Origin: Archangium violaceum
GTDB lineage: Bacteria > Myxococcota > Myxococcia > Myxococcales > Myxococcaceae
Assembly (NCBI RefSeq): GCF_016859125.1
Contig: NZ_CP069338.1
Location: forward strand, 8,187,501-8,251,500
Length of the DNA stretch: 64,000 bases
Direction: 5' to 3'
Below, piece after piece: positions 16,052 to 24,118 of the stretch. Each line of letters begins with the position of its first letter. Within the stretch, counting starts at the first letter, position 1. The position numbers were made by a program, and so were the translations under genes. Under the pieces are notes generated by a model that saw only the letters and a program-made list of their open reading frames with translations, was not told where the DNA came from and ran no database searches.

Positions 16052-17224
16052 ATGCAACTGCTCAAGAACAAGACGAACATCGACTTCATCGGCAAGCGCA
16101 AGCCGGCGCTCTTCATCTCCACGGCGATCAACCTGATCATCCTGATCGGCATCGCCGTGTGGGGCTTCAACCTCGGCGTGGACTTCGCCGGCGGTACGGT
16201 GGTGGAGGTGAAGTTCGACCACCCCATCTCCGCGGCGGAAGTCCGCAAGCGCGCCGAGTCCGGCGGGCTGCACGACGTCGCCGTGCAGAGCATCGGCTCG
16301 GCGGACGAGAACTCGTTCCTGCTGCGCCTGGGTGGCGTGACCCAGCTCACCGAGGAGAGCGCCGGCAAGGCGGCCTCGGCCCTCCAGGCCCTGGGCCCGG
16401 TGGACCCGAAGAACGTCCGCTCGGACCTGGCCAACGGCATCATCAACTTCCGCTCCGCGCAGCCCCTCGACGCCGAGCAGGTCCGCGCGGCGGTGGAAGG
16501 GGCCGGCACGGGCGTGGAAGAGGTGCGCGAGCTGGGTCAGGCGCAGGCCGGTGGCTTCGACTACCAGGTCGTCGCCAGCGGCATGGCGGACCGGATCCGC
16601 AGCGCGCTGATGTCGGGCGTGCAGCAGGACAAGCCGGACTTCGAGATGCGCCGCACCGAGTACGTGGGTCCGCAGGTCGGCAAGCAGCTGCGCAACCGCG
16701 GCGTCATGGCCCTGCTGTACTCCATGATGGCCATCCTCGTGTACGTGGCGTTCCGGTTCGACTTCAAGTTCGGCCCCGGCGCGCTGCTCGCCATGCTCCA
16801 CGACGTCGTGATGGTGGCCGGCTTCTACCTGTTCAGCCGCGCCGAGTTCAGCCTCACCGCCATCGCCGCGCTGCTCACCGTCGTGGGTTACTCGGTCAAC
16901 GACACCATCGTGGTCTACGACCGCATCCGCGAGGACATGGGCAAGTACAAGGGCAAGCCGCTGGCCGAGGTCATCAACATCGCCGTCAACGACACCCTGG
17001 CTCGCACCATCCTCACCTCGGGCACCACGGCCCTCTCCCTCGTCGGTCTCATCATCTTCGGCGTCGGTGAGATCCGCGACTTCGCCTGGGCCATGCTCGT
17101 GGGCATCATCGTCGGCACGTACTCGTCCGTGTACATCGCCAGCCCGCTCACCATCTGGCTCGATGAGCGCGCCGCCGCTCGCGAGGCCAAGAAGGGCGGC
17201 ATGGAGCAGCCCAAGGTCGCCTGA
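16052..17224 (+). CDS. secF: Protein translocase subunit SecF
   Basis: 390 aa. Partner of SecD in the inner membrane. It shows the first helix followed by GVDFAGGTVVEVKF, a periplasmic loop somewhat longer than in E. coli SecF, and the C-terminal membrane domain with VVGYSVNDTIVVYDRIRE and NDTLARTILTSGTTALSL. It is the last gene of the queA-tgt-yajC-secDF run; a palindromic repeat and a strong hairpin follow. Confidence 0.97.
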   Translation: MQLLKNKTNIDFIGKRKPALFISTAINLIILIGIAVWGFNLGVDFAGGTVVEVKFDHPISAAEVRKRAESGGLHDVAVQSIGSADENSFLLRLGGVTQLTEESAGKAASALQALGPVDPKNVRSDLANGIINFRSAQPLDAEQVRAAVEGAGTGVEEVRELGQAQAGGFDYQVVASGMADRIRSALMSGVQQDKPDFEMRRTEYVGPQVGKQLRNRGVMALLYSMMAILVYVAFRFDFKFGPGALLAMLHDVVMVAGFYLFSRAEFSLTAIAALLTVVGYSVNDTIVVYDRIREDMGKYKGKPLAEVINIAVNDTLARTILTSGTTALSLVGLIIFGVGEIRDFAWAMLVGIIVGTYSSVYIASPLTIWLDERAAAREAKKGGMEQPKVA

Positions 17225-17252
17225 GCCACAGTGGGGGTACAGAGGGGTACAT

Positions 17253-17287
17253 ACTCTCACCCCAGCCCTCTCCCAGTGGGAGAGGGG
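17253..17287 (+). repeat. Dispersed palindromic repeat, copy 2
   Basis: CTCTCACCCCAG lead, then CCCTCTCCC (17266-17274), loop AGT and GGGAGAGGG (17278-17286). It lies just after secF and in front of a convergent gene. Confidence 0.85.
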
Positions 17288-17296
17288 GCATACACG

Positions 17297-17339
17297 GAAG
17301 GCCCTCGTGCTCCGCGGATCCGCGGCGACGAGGGCCTTC
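17297..17339 (+). terminator. Strong hairpin between convergent secF and barrel gene
   Basis: 12-bp perfect arms GAAGGCCCTCGT (17297-17308) and ACGAGGGCCTTC (17328-17339). The loop itself holds the palindrome CCGCGGATCCGCGG. The position between converging stops suggests a bidirectional terminator. Confidence 0.7.
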
Positions 17340-17362
17340 GGTGTTTCTGGGGCGTCCCCCCC

Positions 17363-17962
17363 TTAAAATCGGCCTCCTACCGTGAGGTTCGTGCCCAGGA
17401 TGCCGCCGCTCGCGTCACCCGGCACCGCCGCGTCCGCGAAGTTGTCGTCCACCAGCACCCGGTAGGTCCCTCGGATGCCCGCCGTCAGTGCCCCGCTGTT
17501 GAACTCGACCCCCGCCGCCAGCGGCAGCTCCTCCATCAGGTCCGAGCTGTACGGGCCATTTCCCGCCCCCCGCACGTACACGTAGGACACCCCCAGCCCC
17601 GCCCCCACGAAGGGACGCACCCGCTCCATGAAGGGGGGCGATAGCTTCACCAGGCTGGTCGCCCCATGGCGCATGAGCGAGGGCGCCTCGGCGGACCGGA
17701 AGCGATCGTCCGTCACGTCGTTCTTCGAGCCGTCGTAGCCCACCTCGAAGCCCAGCATCTTGTAGGGTTGGAGGTTGAGGGTGACGCCCCACGTGGGACC
17801 CGTGGCGGACAATCCTCCAAGGTCTCCCGTGTACCCACCGATGCCGCCGCCCAGGAAGACGTTCACATCTCCTTGCTTCGGGTCCCCTCCTCGTGCCATC
17901 GCGCTACCCGCGAGCCCCAATCCGAGCGCCAGGGCCGTCATCCGGATGCCCCTCGAAGTCAT
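17363..17962 (-). CDS. Outer-membrane beta-barrel protein
   Basis: 199 aa. The signal peptide runs MTALALGLGLAGSAMA from about residue 8. The body is Gly- and aromatic-rich with alternating strands (VNVFLGGGIGGYTGDL, RPFVGAGLGVSYVYV, LAAGVEFNSGALTAGIRGTY) and ends in Phe (LTVGGRF), the typical terminal residue for BAM recognition. It resembles OmpA/OmpW-like 8-strand barrels; no ligand can be assigned. ATG 17962 has AGGAG six bases upstream. A much longer frame in this orientation is an artefact antisense to recJ. Confidence 0.82.
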   Translation of the reverse strand: MTSRGIRMTALALGLGLAGSAMARGGDPKQGDVNVFLGGGIGGYTGDLGGLSATGPTWGVTLNLQPYKMLGFEVGYDGSKNDVTDDRFRSAEAPSLMRHGATSLVKLSPPFMERVRPFVGAGLGVSYVYVRGAGNGPYSSDLMEELPLAAGVEFNSGALTAGIRGTYRVLVDDNFADAAVPGDASGGILGTNLTVGGRF

Positions 17963-18181
17963 GCCAAGCTCCTTGTTCTCTGGTTTGCAGTCGAAGCTGT
18001 GCATCCCTGGCAACGCCGGGGCCGGGCAGGCATCCAACAGGCGCTCGTCCGCCCGTCCGCTCCATGGACGGAGGCGCGAGCCCCAGGTCGGGTTCCCTCG
18101 GAGAGACTTCCGAGGTAGACTGGGGGTGTATTCTTGTTGGCCCATGTGCCCGGAGCGGGCACCCCAGGAGGGGAGGCGAAC

Positions 18182-19894
18182 GTGCGTTGGTTGATGCCGG
18201 AAGTACCCCAGGAGCAGGCAGCGTCGCTGGCCGCTGAGCTGGGGCTGCATCCGCTCTCCGCGCGCGTGCTCGTGCACCGGGGCCTGCGCACCCCCGAGGC
18301 CGCCTCGGCCTTCCTGTCGGACCGGCTGGCGGACCTCCCCGATCCCTTCCGGATGAAGGGCATGGCCGCCGCCGTGGATCGGCTGTTCCGCGCCATCCGC
18401 GAGAAGGAGCGCATCACCCTCTACGGCGACTACGACGTGGATGGCGTGTGCTCCACCTCGCTCGTGTGCCTGTTCCTGCGCGAGCTGGGCGCCAGGCCGG
18501 CCACGTACATCCCCCACCGGTTGGACGAGGGCTACGGCCTCAACCTCCAGGCGGTGGAGAAGATCGCCTCGGACGGGACCCGGGTCCTGGTGACACTCGA
18601 CTGCGGCGTCACCTCCGTGGCGGAGATCTCCCGGGCGAAGGAGCTGGGCCTGGACGTGGTGGTGGTGGATCACCACACGGTGCCCCCCACGCTGCCCCCG
18701 GCCGTGGCGGTGCTCAACCCGCACCAGCCCGGCTGCGAGTACCCCACCAAGCACCTGTGCGCCGCCGGCGTGGCCTTCAACCTCTGCATGGGCCTGCGCA
18801 AGAAGCTGCGCGAGGACGGCTGGTTCGCCACCCGCAAGGAGCCCAACCTCAAGGCGCTGCTCGATCTGGTGGCCATGGCCACGGTGGCGGACGTGGTGCC
18901 CCTCACGGGCGCCAACCGCATCCTCGTCCACCATGGGCTGCAGGAGCTCTCCGCGGGCCGCCGCTACGGCGTGCGCGCGCTCAAGGAGGTCGCCGGCCTC
19001 GAGGCGGACAGCCCCGTCACCGCCGGGCAGGTGGGCTTCCGTCTGGGGCCTCGCATCAACGCCGCGGGCCGTCTGCATGACGCCTCGCTGGGGCTTCAGC
19101 TGTTGTGCTCCGAGTCACTCGACGCGGCGCGCTCGCTGGCGCAGGTGCTGGATCGCGCCAACGCCGAGCGGCAGGGCATCGAGAGCAGCATCCTCACCGA
19201 GGCGCTCGCCCAGGCGCAGGAGCGGGCCGAGCACGCGCGCGGCTTCGTCCTCTACGCGGACGGCTGGCACCCGGGTGTCATCGGAATCGTGGCCTCGCGC
19301 GTGGTGGAGCGCTTCCACCGGCCCACCGTCATGATCGGAGTGAAGGACGGGGTAGGGAAGGGCTCGGCGCGCAGCATCGAGGGCTTCCACCTCTACGACG
19401 CGCTCAGCGGTTGCGCGGACCTGCTCGCGCGCTTCGGTGGGCACAAGCACGCCGCCGGCCTCACCGTGGAGGCGAAGCACCTGCCCGCCCTGCGTGAGTC
19501 CTTCGAGCGCATCGCCCGGCAGCGGCTCACGCCGGAGGATCTGATTCCCCGCTGCAAGGTGGACGCGGTGGTGCGCGTGAACGAGCTGGACGAGCGCGCG
19601 GTGGAGGCGCTGCAGCGGCTCGGGCCTTTCGGACAGGGCAACCCCGAGCCCGTGCTGGTGCTGCGCCATCAAGTGGCTCGCCCGCGCGTGCTGCCGCCCA
19701 AGTCCGGAGGCGCCGGCCACCTCAAGCTGGCCCTGGTGGACGCCCCCTCCGTGGACGCCATCGGCTTCGGCATGGCGGACCGGCTGGCGCTCACCGAGGG
19801 TCCGGTGGACCTGGCCTTCCAGGCTGGCTTCGACACCTTCCGCGGGCAGCGGCGGCTGTCCCTCAAGCTCAAGGACCTGCGCGTCGCGGCCTGA
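18182..19894 (+). CDS. recJ: Single-stranded-DNA-specific exonuclease RecJ
   Basis: 570 aa, the normal RecJ length. RecJ is a 5'-3' ssDNA exonuclease in RecF-pathway recombination and repair. DHH-family motifs are visible: Asp83-Tyr-Asp-Val-Asp87-Gly (DYDVDG), DCGVTS, Asp163-His-His (DHHTV), and the DHHA1 part with GVIGIVASR and GGHKHAAGL. A C-terminal OB-like domain follows. GTG 18182 gives the family N-terminus and is preceded by GGAGGGGAGG; a longer frame starts at 18134. It converges with the YHS gene with a six-base gap. Confidence 0.95.
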   Translation: MRWLMPEVPQEQAASLAAELGLHPLSARVLVHRGLRTPEAASAFLSDRLADLPDPFRMKGMAAAVDRLFRAIREKERITLYGDYDVDGVCSTSLVCLFLRELGARPATYIPHRLDEGYGLNLQAVEKIASDGTRVLVTLDCGVTSVAEISRAKELGLDVVVVDHHTVPPTLPPAVAVLNPHQPGCEYPTKHLCAAGVAFNLCMGLRKKLREDGWFATRKEPNLKALLDLVAMATVADVVPLTGANRILVHHGLQELSAGRRYGVRALKEVAGLEADSPVTAGQVGFRLGPRINAAGRLHDASLGLQLLCSESLDAARSLAQVLDRANAERQGIESSILTEALAQAQERAEHARGFVLYADGWHPGVIGIVASRVVERFHRPTVMIGVKDGVGKGSARSIEGFHLYDALSGCADLLARFGGHKHAAGLTVEAKHLPALRESFERIARQRLTPEDLIPRCKVDAVVRVNELDERAVEALQRLGPFGQGNPEPVLVLRHQVARPRVLPPKSGGAGHLKLALVDAPSVDAIGFGMADRLALTEGPVDLAFQAGFDTFRGQRRLSLKLKDLRVAA

Positions 19895-19900
19895 GTCCGC

Positions 19901-20122
19901 TCAGGCAATGCCCCAGCGCACCCGTCCCGGCGTCAGCAGCGCTCCCGCGCGGGCCAGGTCGTTCATGCGGAATCGCTCGGCCTGACGCTCGAACGCCGTG
20001 CGGCACCGCTCCGAGCAGAAGAAATACCGACGCTTCTTGTACTCCGTGGACGGACGGCTCTCGGGCGCCTCCAATTGCTTGCCGCAGACCGGATCCAGGT
20101 GTCGCTTCGATACGTCCTTCAT
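19901..20122 (-). CDS. YHS-domain small protein (putative metal-binding)
   Basis: 73 aa. The YHS pattern is clear: DPVCGK (Cys13), then EYKKRRYFFCSERCRTAF with Cys36 and Cys40. Such domains occur in metal-handling proteins and copper transporters; the role here is unknown. ATG 20122 has GGAGG upstream. Two longer frames in other phases cover the same DNA, but only this one shows a conserved domain. Confidence 0.82.
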   Translation of the reverse strand: MKDVSKRHLDPVCGKQLEAPESRPSTEYKKRRYFFCSERCRTAFERQAERFRMNDLARAGALLTPGRVRWGIA

Positions 20123-20373
20123 TTCCCCGCCTCCCCACCAGACTCGCCTTCCTTCGTGGCGACTCAAAGCAGCGGGCGTGCCAACGGCGTGACTCGTGGA
20201 TTCGCGGGGTTGGGCGGGTGAGAGTCCGACAAAGAGGCAAGGGGCGGCCAGCGGGGGGAAAACTTTTTCTTGCCCGCGGGTGCCGGATTGCACCCCGGTA
20301 CGAGGCCCGGTGGGTAAGAGGGATCCTCATCCCTCCTCTTGCCCGACCTCGCCGCTCACGTTGAGATCACCCC

Positions 20374-21699
20374 GTGCCAACCCCTTCGATCCCAGAAACC
20401 CAGCCGATTCACGCACAGCGACCGCTCACCGGACAGGACGCCAGGACGCTCGCTCTGGCGGCGCTGGGTGGCGCGCTCGAGTTCTACGACTTCATCATCT
20501 TCGTGTTCTTCGCCCGGGCGATCGGCCAGCTGTTCTTCCCGGCCGACACGGCGGAGTGGCTGCGCCAGCTGCAGACGTATGGGCTGTTCGCGGTCGCCTA
20601 CCTGGCGCGTCCCCTGGGCGGCATCGTGATGGCGCACTTCGGCGACCGCAGTGGCCGCAAGCGGATGTTCGCGCTGAGCGTGTTCATGATGGCCGTGCCG
20701 ACGCTCCTCATCGGCATGCTGCCCACCTTCGCCACCATGGGTTACGGAGCGCCCCTGGCGCTGCTGGTGCTTCGTATGCTCCAGGGCGCGGCCGTGGGCG
20801 GTGAGGTGCCGGGTGCCTGGGTCTTCGTCTCCGAGCACGTGCCGGCTCGTCGCGTCGGCTTCGCCTGCGGCACGCTCACCTCGGGGCTGACGTTCGGCAT
20901 CCTGCTCGGCTCGCTCGTGGCGACCGCGATCAACAAGATCTACACCCCGGACGAGGTGCTGGCGTTCGCGTGGCGCGTGCCCTTCCTGGTGGGAGGCGTG
21001 TTCGGCTTCTTCGCCGTGTTCCTGCGCCGCTGGTTGGCCGAGACGCCGGTGTTCGAGGAGATGCGCAAGCGCCGGGCCCTGGTGGAGGAACTGCCGCTCA
21101 AGGCCGTGCTGCGCGGCCATGTCGCCGGGGTGGTGGTGTCCATGCTGCTCACCTGGGTGCTCACCGCCGGCATCGTGGTGGTGATCCTCCTGACGCAGGA
21201 TCTGCTGCAGAAGCTCTACGGCATCGCGCCGGCCCAGGCGCTGGAGGCCAACAGCGTCGCCACGCTGAGCCTCACCCTGGGGTGTATCTGCTTCGGCCTG
21301 CTCGCGGATGGCTGGGGCGTCGTCCGGGCGCTGACCCTCGGCTGTGCCGCGCTGCTCGTGGCGACGTACGTGTTCTACACCGGCGTGGGCCAGTCTCCGG
21401 GGCACCTCGTTCCGCTGTACGCGATGGCGGGCTTCTGCGTCGGCGTGGTCGGCGTGGTGCCCACGGTGATGGTGCACGCCTTCCCTCCGGCCGTGCGCTT
21501 CTCGGGCATCTCGTTCTCGTACAACGTGGCCTACGCCATCTTCGGCGGGCTCACGCCCATGGTCGTCACCCTGCTCACGAAGACGAGCCCGATGGGGCCC
21601 GCTTTCTATGTGGCCGGGGTGTGCTGCGTGGGGCTGCTCGTGGCGCTCTACCTGGGATTCGCGAGCCGCTCGCGTTTCTCCGCCATGAGCGCCTCGTAG
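20374..21699 (+). CDS. MFS transporter, metabolite:H+ symporter (ProP/ShiA-like) family
   Basis: 441 aa with about 12 membrane helices. The conserved cytoplasmic loop between helices 2 and 3 is present (AHFGDRSGRKRMF), as are GALEFYDFIIF at helix 1 and PLGGIVMAHFGDR, typical of the sugar/metabolite:H+ symporter branch (citrate, shikimate, proline/betaine carriers). The substrate cannot be read from sequence. GTG 20374 is the first start in frame. It is monocistronic, with two palindromic repeats after its stop. Confidence 0.87.
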   Translation: MPTPSIPETQPIHAQRPLTGQDARTLALAALGGALEFYDFIIFVFFARAIGQLFFPADTAEWLRQLQTYGLFAVAYLARPLGGIVMAHFGDRSGRKRMFALSVFMMAVPTLLIGMLPTFATMGYGAPLALLVLRMLQGAAVGGEVPGAWVFVSEHVPARRVGFACGTLTSGLTFGILLGSLVATAINKIYTPDEVLAFAWRVPFLVGGVFGFFAVFLRRWLAETPVFEEMRKRRALVEELPLKAVLRGHVAGVVVSMLLTWVLTAGIVVVILLTQDLLQKLYGIAPAQALEANSVATLSLTLGCICFGLLADGWGVVRALTLGCAALLVATYVFYTGVGQSPGHLVPLYAMAGFCVGVVGVVPTVMVHAFPPAVRFSGISFSYNVAYAIFGGLTPMVVTLLTKTSPMGPAFYVAGVCCVGLLVALYLGFASRSRFSAMSAS

Positions 21700-21707
21700 G
21701 CTCGCTG

Positions 21708-21742
21708 ACCCTCACCCCAGCCCTCTCCCAGGGGGAGAGGGG
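21708..21742 (+). repeat. Dispersed palindromic repeat, copy 3
   Basis: CCCTCACCCCAG lead, then CCCTCTCCC (21721-21729), loop AGG and GGGAGAGGG (21733-21741). It starts nine bases after the MFS stop. Confidence 0.85.
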
Positions 21743-21773
21743 GCATTCACGGGGGGAACCCGGGGGGCGAGAT

Positions 21774-21808
21774 ACCCTCACCCCGTCCCTCTCCCGAGGG
21801 GAGAGGGG
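21774..21808 (+). repeat. Dispersed palindromic repeat, copy 4
   Basis: TACCCTCACCCC lead, then CCCTCTCCC (21787-21795), loop GAG and GGGAGAGGG (21799-21807). It is in the same orientation as copy 3, 66 bp further on, so the two form a direct pair between convergent genes. Confidence 0.85.
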
Positions 21809-21819
21809 GGATTGATTGA

Positions 21820-22671
21820 TTAGAACGCGGTGCCCAGGCTCGCGCCCAGGAACGTGTCGTCCATGTAGCCTCGCCGGAAGCGCAGCAGCTCCACACGCCA
21901 CGCCAGCCGCACGTTCGACTCCGACGACAGCTTCGTCCGGCCTCGCAGGCCCACTCCGTATTGGATGAGCGGCTTGATCTCGTCCATCGGCGTCAGCTTG
22001 CCGCCAATCTCCAGCGTCGTGTGCTCGTACGCGATGCCTCCGCCCACCTGTGCGTAGACGCCATAGTCCGAGCCCTCCCCGAAGGTCAGCTCGTACGCCG
22101 GCGCGATCGTGGCGTAGTGCAGCCGCGTGTCTCCCACGATGAGCTGCGTCCCCTCGCGCATCCCGGCGTACGTGTAGCGCACGTCGAACCAGAGCGCCTC
22201 GCGCAGCGGCTCCACGTTCAGCAGCCGGCCGTACTCCCAGGTGAAGCGTCCACCGATGGCCGGCAGGATGTCCCCGAGCTGCTGCCCACGTGCGCTGCTC
22301 AGGAACATCGCGCCGCCGAGCACCTCGAAGGCGATGCCCGTGTTCGGGTCATCCATGCGCGCCAGGTGCTCGAACTTCTTCTCCTCGTCCTCCTCCTCGG
22401 CGAGCCGGCGGAAGTCCGATGACGTGTCCTCCGAGCGGGAGCGGCGTCGGCGCGGCGTGTCCCTCTGCTCGGACTGCTCCTCGTCCGGGTAGGCGTAGGG
22501 CGAGTCATCGTCCTGGGCGTGGCGTCGGCGCGAGGAGCTCGTCTCCTCGGGCTGTTCGTCGTCCGGGTAGGCGTAGGGCGAGTCATCGTCCTGGGCGAAC
22601 GTGGGCGCGGCGAGAGTGAGGCCCCCGAGGAGGCAGGGCAGGATCCAGGAATGCACGGCAGCGTTCCTCAT
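21820..22671 (-). CDS. Outer-membrane beta-barrel protein with duplicated acidic N-terminal segment
   Basis: 283 aa. A signal peptide (LPCLLGGLTLAAPTFA) is followed by two copies of an acidic unit, AQDDDSPYAYPD(D/E)EQ, and an Arg/Glu-rich stretch. From about residue 110 the protein is barrel-like (GIAFEVLGGAMFLSS, YGVYAQVGGGIAYEHTTLE, LIQYGVGLRGRTKL) and ends in Phe (ASLGTAF). Function unknown. The ATG overlaps the stop of the upstream lipoprotein gene by four bases (ATGA), so the two are translationally coupled and may act together at the outer membrane. Confidence 0.83.
   Translation of the reverse strand: MRNAAVHSWILPCLLGGLTLAAPTFAQDDDSPYAYPDDEQPEETSSSRRRHAQDDDSPYAYPDEEQSEQRDTPRRRRSRSEDTSSDFRRLAEEEDEEKKFEHLARMDDPNTGIAFEVLGGAMFLSSARGQQLGDILPAIGGRFTWEYGRLLNVEPLREALWFDVRYTYAGMREGTQLIVGDTRLHYATIAPAYELTFGEGSDYGVYAQVGGGIAYEHTTLEIGGKLTPMDEIKPLIQYGVGLRGRTKLSSESNVRLAWRVELLRFRRGYMDDTFLGASLGTAF
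22481..22597 (-). repeat. Internal 39-bp direct duplication in the barrel gene
   Basis: Positions 22481-22519 and 22559-22597 are identical over 39 bp, at a 78-bp (26-codon) period. They encode the repeated DDDSPYAYPD unit in frame. Confidence 0.85.
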
Positions 22672-23957
22672 GGGTTGATCGACTCGCAGACGCCAACGAG
22701 GGTGGTGGTGCTGGCAGGGCAGTCATCCGAGGTCGCGTCCCCCGTACTGACACCGGTGAGATCTTCGACCGGAATCTGCAGGCGGGTGGCGAACTGGCTG
22801 CACACCCGCTGTTTCAGATTGAAGTCACTGATGTGCCGGATGATGGCCCTGGCGGCCCGGGCCAGCGTGAACTTCGTCTGATCTGTCAGCGCCGCTTGGG
22901 CCAGCTGGTTGAAGCCGGGCTTGCTCGGATTCGTGTCCGAGTACGCCGCCGCCACCTCGCGCGCCAGCATCTCGCGGTCAGCCGCCGACTGCTCGGCGTT
23001 GACGAGCGCGCTCGCGAGGATGGTGCCCACCTGGTACTCGTGGCCGGAGAACACGGAGTTGAAGTTGGCGGTCTCCAGCAGCTCGCGCAGCTCCCGGCTC
23101 ATGCACGTGGTCTTCGACAGGTCGCGATCCGACTCGGACTTGTCCTCGAAGGAGGTGTACAGCACGCGCTTGTTGCAGCCGAACGTCGAGCGGCACGAGG
23201 CCACGTAGGCGTGGTAGTCCGCCAGGCCCTCGTCCAGCGACTTGATGACATTGAGGGCCGGGGTGTAGATGCCCCCGCTCAACGACCAGGCGGTGATCGG
23301 ATCCGGAAGCGAGCGGCCGTTGTACACGCGCCGGTTGAAGACCATGTGCGCGTACTCGTGGGTGAGGACCGAGGCGTTGATGGCCAGCGGCGCCTTCGTG
23401 ATGGTCTCGAAGGGCAGCACCATGAAGGACTGCGTCGGAGCGAAGAAGATGGCGTTGTCGCGCATCGGCTTGTCGCTCGTGTCGGCGATGATGAACTCGG
23501 GGAAGTAGTAGGCCGTCATCTGCGGCAGCTCGGCCTGCTTCACGTCGACGACCTTGTTGAAGTAGTCCCAGGCGCGCTCGAGGTTGTAGTACGTGGTGAC
23601 GAGGTTCCACGTGTGGAAGTCCGCCGGCCACAGCACGCCCTGCTCGTCGGTGATGTAGTGGGCGGTGACGGGCTGGCCCTCCTCCTTGAGCAGGGCGCGC
23701 AGGAACGCTTCCTCGGTCTTGGCGGCATTGGCCTCGGGATCGTTCGAGTCCAACACGACGCGGGCGCCGCCCCGCATCTTCGCCACCTGGCCTTCCAGGG
23801 CCACGATGTCCGTGACCGTCTGGAGCTCCACTTCCGTGGGCACGTACTCGCCATTGCCGGAGAGCACGAGCGCGCGCACCTTCACGGGATTCTGGGTTTC
23901 CGGCGCGCACGAGACGACGAGCGTCGCGAGCGCGGCGGCTGTCAGCTTTCGGACCAT
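22668..23957 (-). CDS. Lipoprotein with HExxH zinc-metalloprotease signature
   Basis: 429 aa. A lipobox at residues 13-17 (LVVSC, Cys17) predicts a lipidated envelope protein. Residues 198-206 read LTHEYAHMV, so His200, Glu201 and His204 form HExxH. The segment LDEGLADYHAY (Glu243, Asp247) fits the downstream ligand helix of gluzincin-type peptidases. Four or more cysteines follow (ASCRSTFGCNK and others). It is probably a periplasmic or outer-membrane metallopeptidase; the substrate is unknown and I cannot name the family. ATG 23957 starts the lipoprotein signal. It overlaps the barrel gene by four bases. Confidence 0.75.
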   Translation of the reverse strand: MVRKLTAAALATLVVSCAPETQNPVKVRALVLSGNGEYVPTEVELQTVTDIVALEGQVAKMRGGARVVLDSNDPEANAAKTEEAFLRALLKEEGQPVTAHYITDEQGVLWPADFHTWNLVTTYYNLERAWDYFNKVVDVKQAELPQMTAYYFPEFIIADTSDKPMRDNAIFFAPTQSFMVLPFETITKAPLAINASVLTHEYAHMVFNRRVYNGRSLPDPITAWSLSGGIYTPALNVIKSLDEGLADYHAYVASCRSTFGCNKRVLYTSFEDKSESDRDLSKTTCMSRELRELLETANFNSVFSGHEYQVGTILASALVNAEQSAADREMLAREVAAAYSDTNPSKPGFNQLAQAALTDQTKFTLARAARAIIRHISDFNLKQRVCSQFATRLQIPVEDLTGVSTGDATSDDCPASTTTLVGVCESINP

Positions 23958-24053
23958 GCCGGCCTTCTTACTACGGGTCCGGGGACCATCAGAAGCCGGG
24001 GGAACGGTGGACCGGAGCCCTCCTTCCGCTTGCCCGGCTCCTTCTCGGATTCC

Positions 24054-24083
24054 TTGACGCGTCGTTTCCGCGCTCTCTATGGT
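24054..24083 (+). promoter_or_regulatory. Candidate promoter for aspS
   Basis: TTGACG (24054-24059) and TATGGT (24078-24083) are spaced by 18 bp. The predicted transcript start would lie about 30 nt before the aspS ATG. Confidence 0.5.
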
Positions 24084-24118
24084 GCCGCCCTTCAATCTCC
24101 CTCTGTGCAGGCGGTGTC

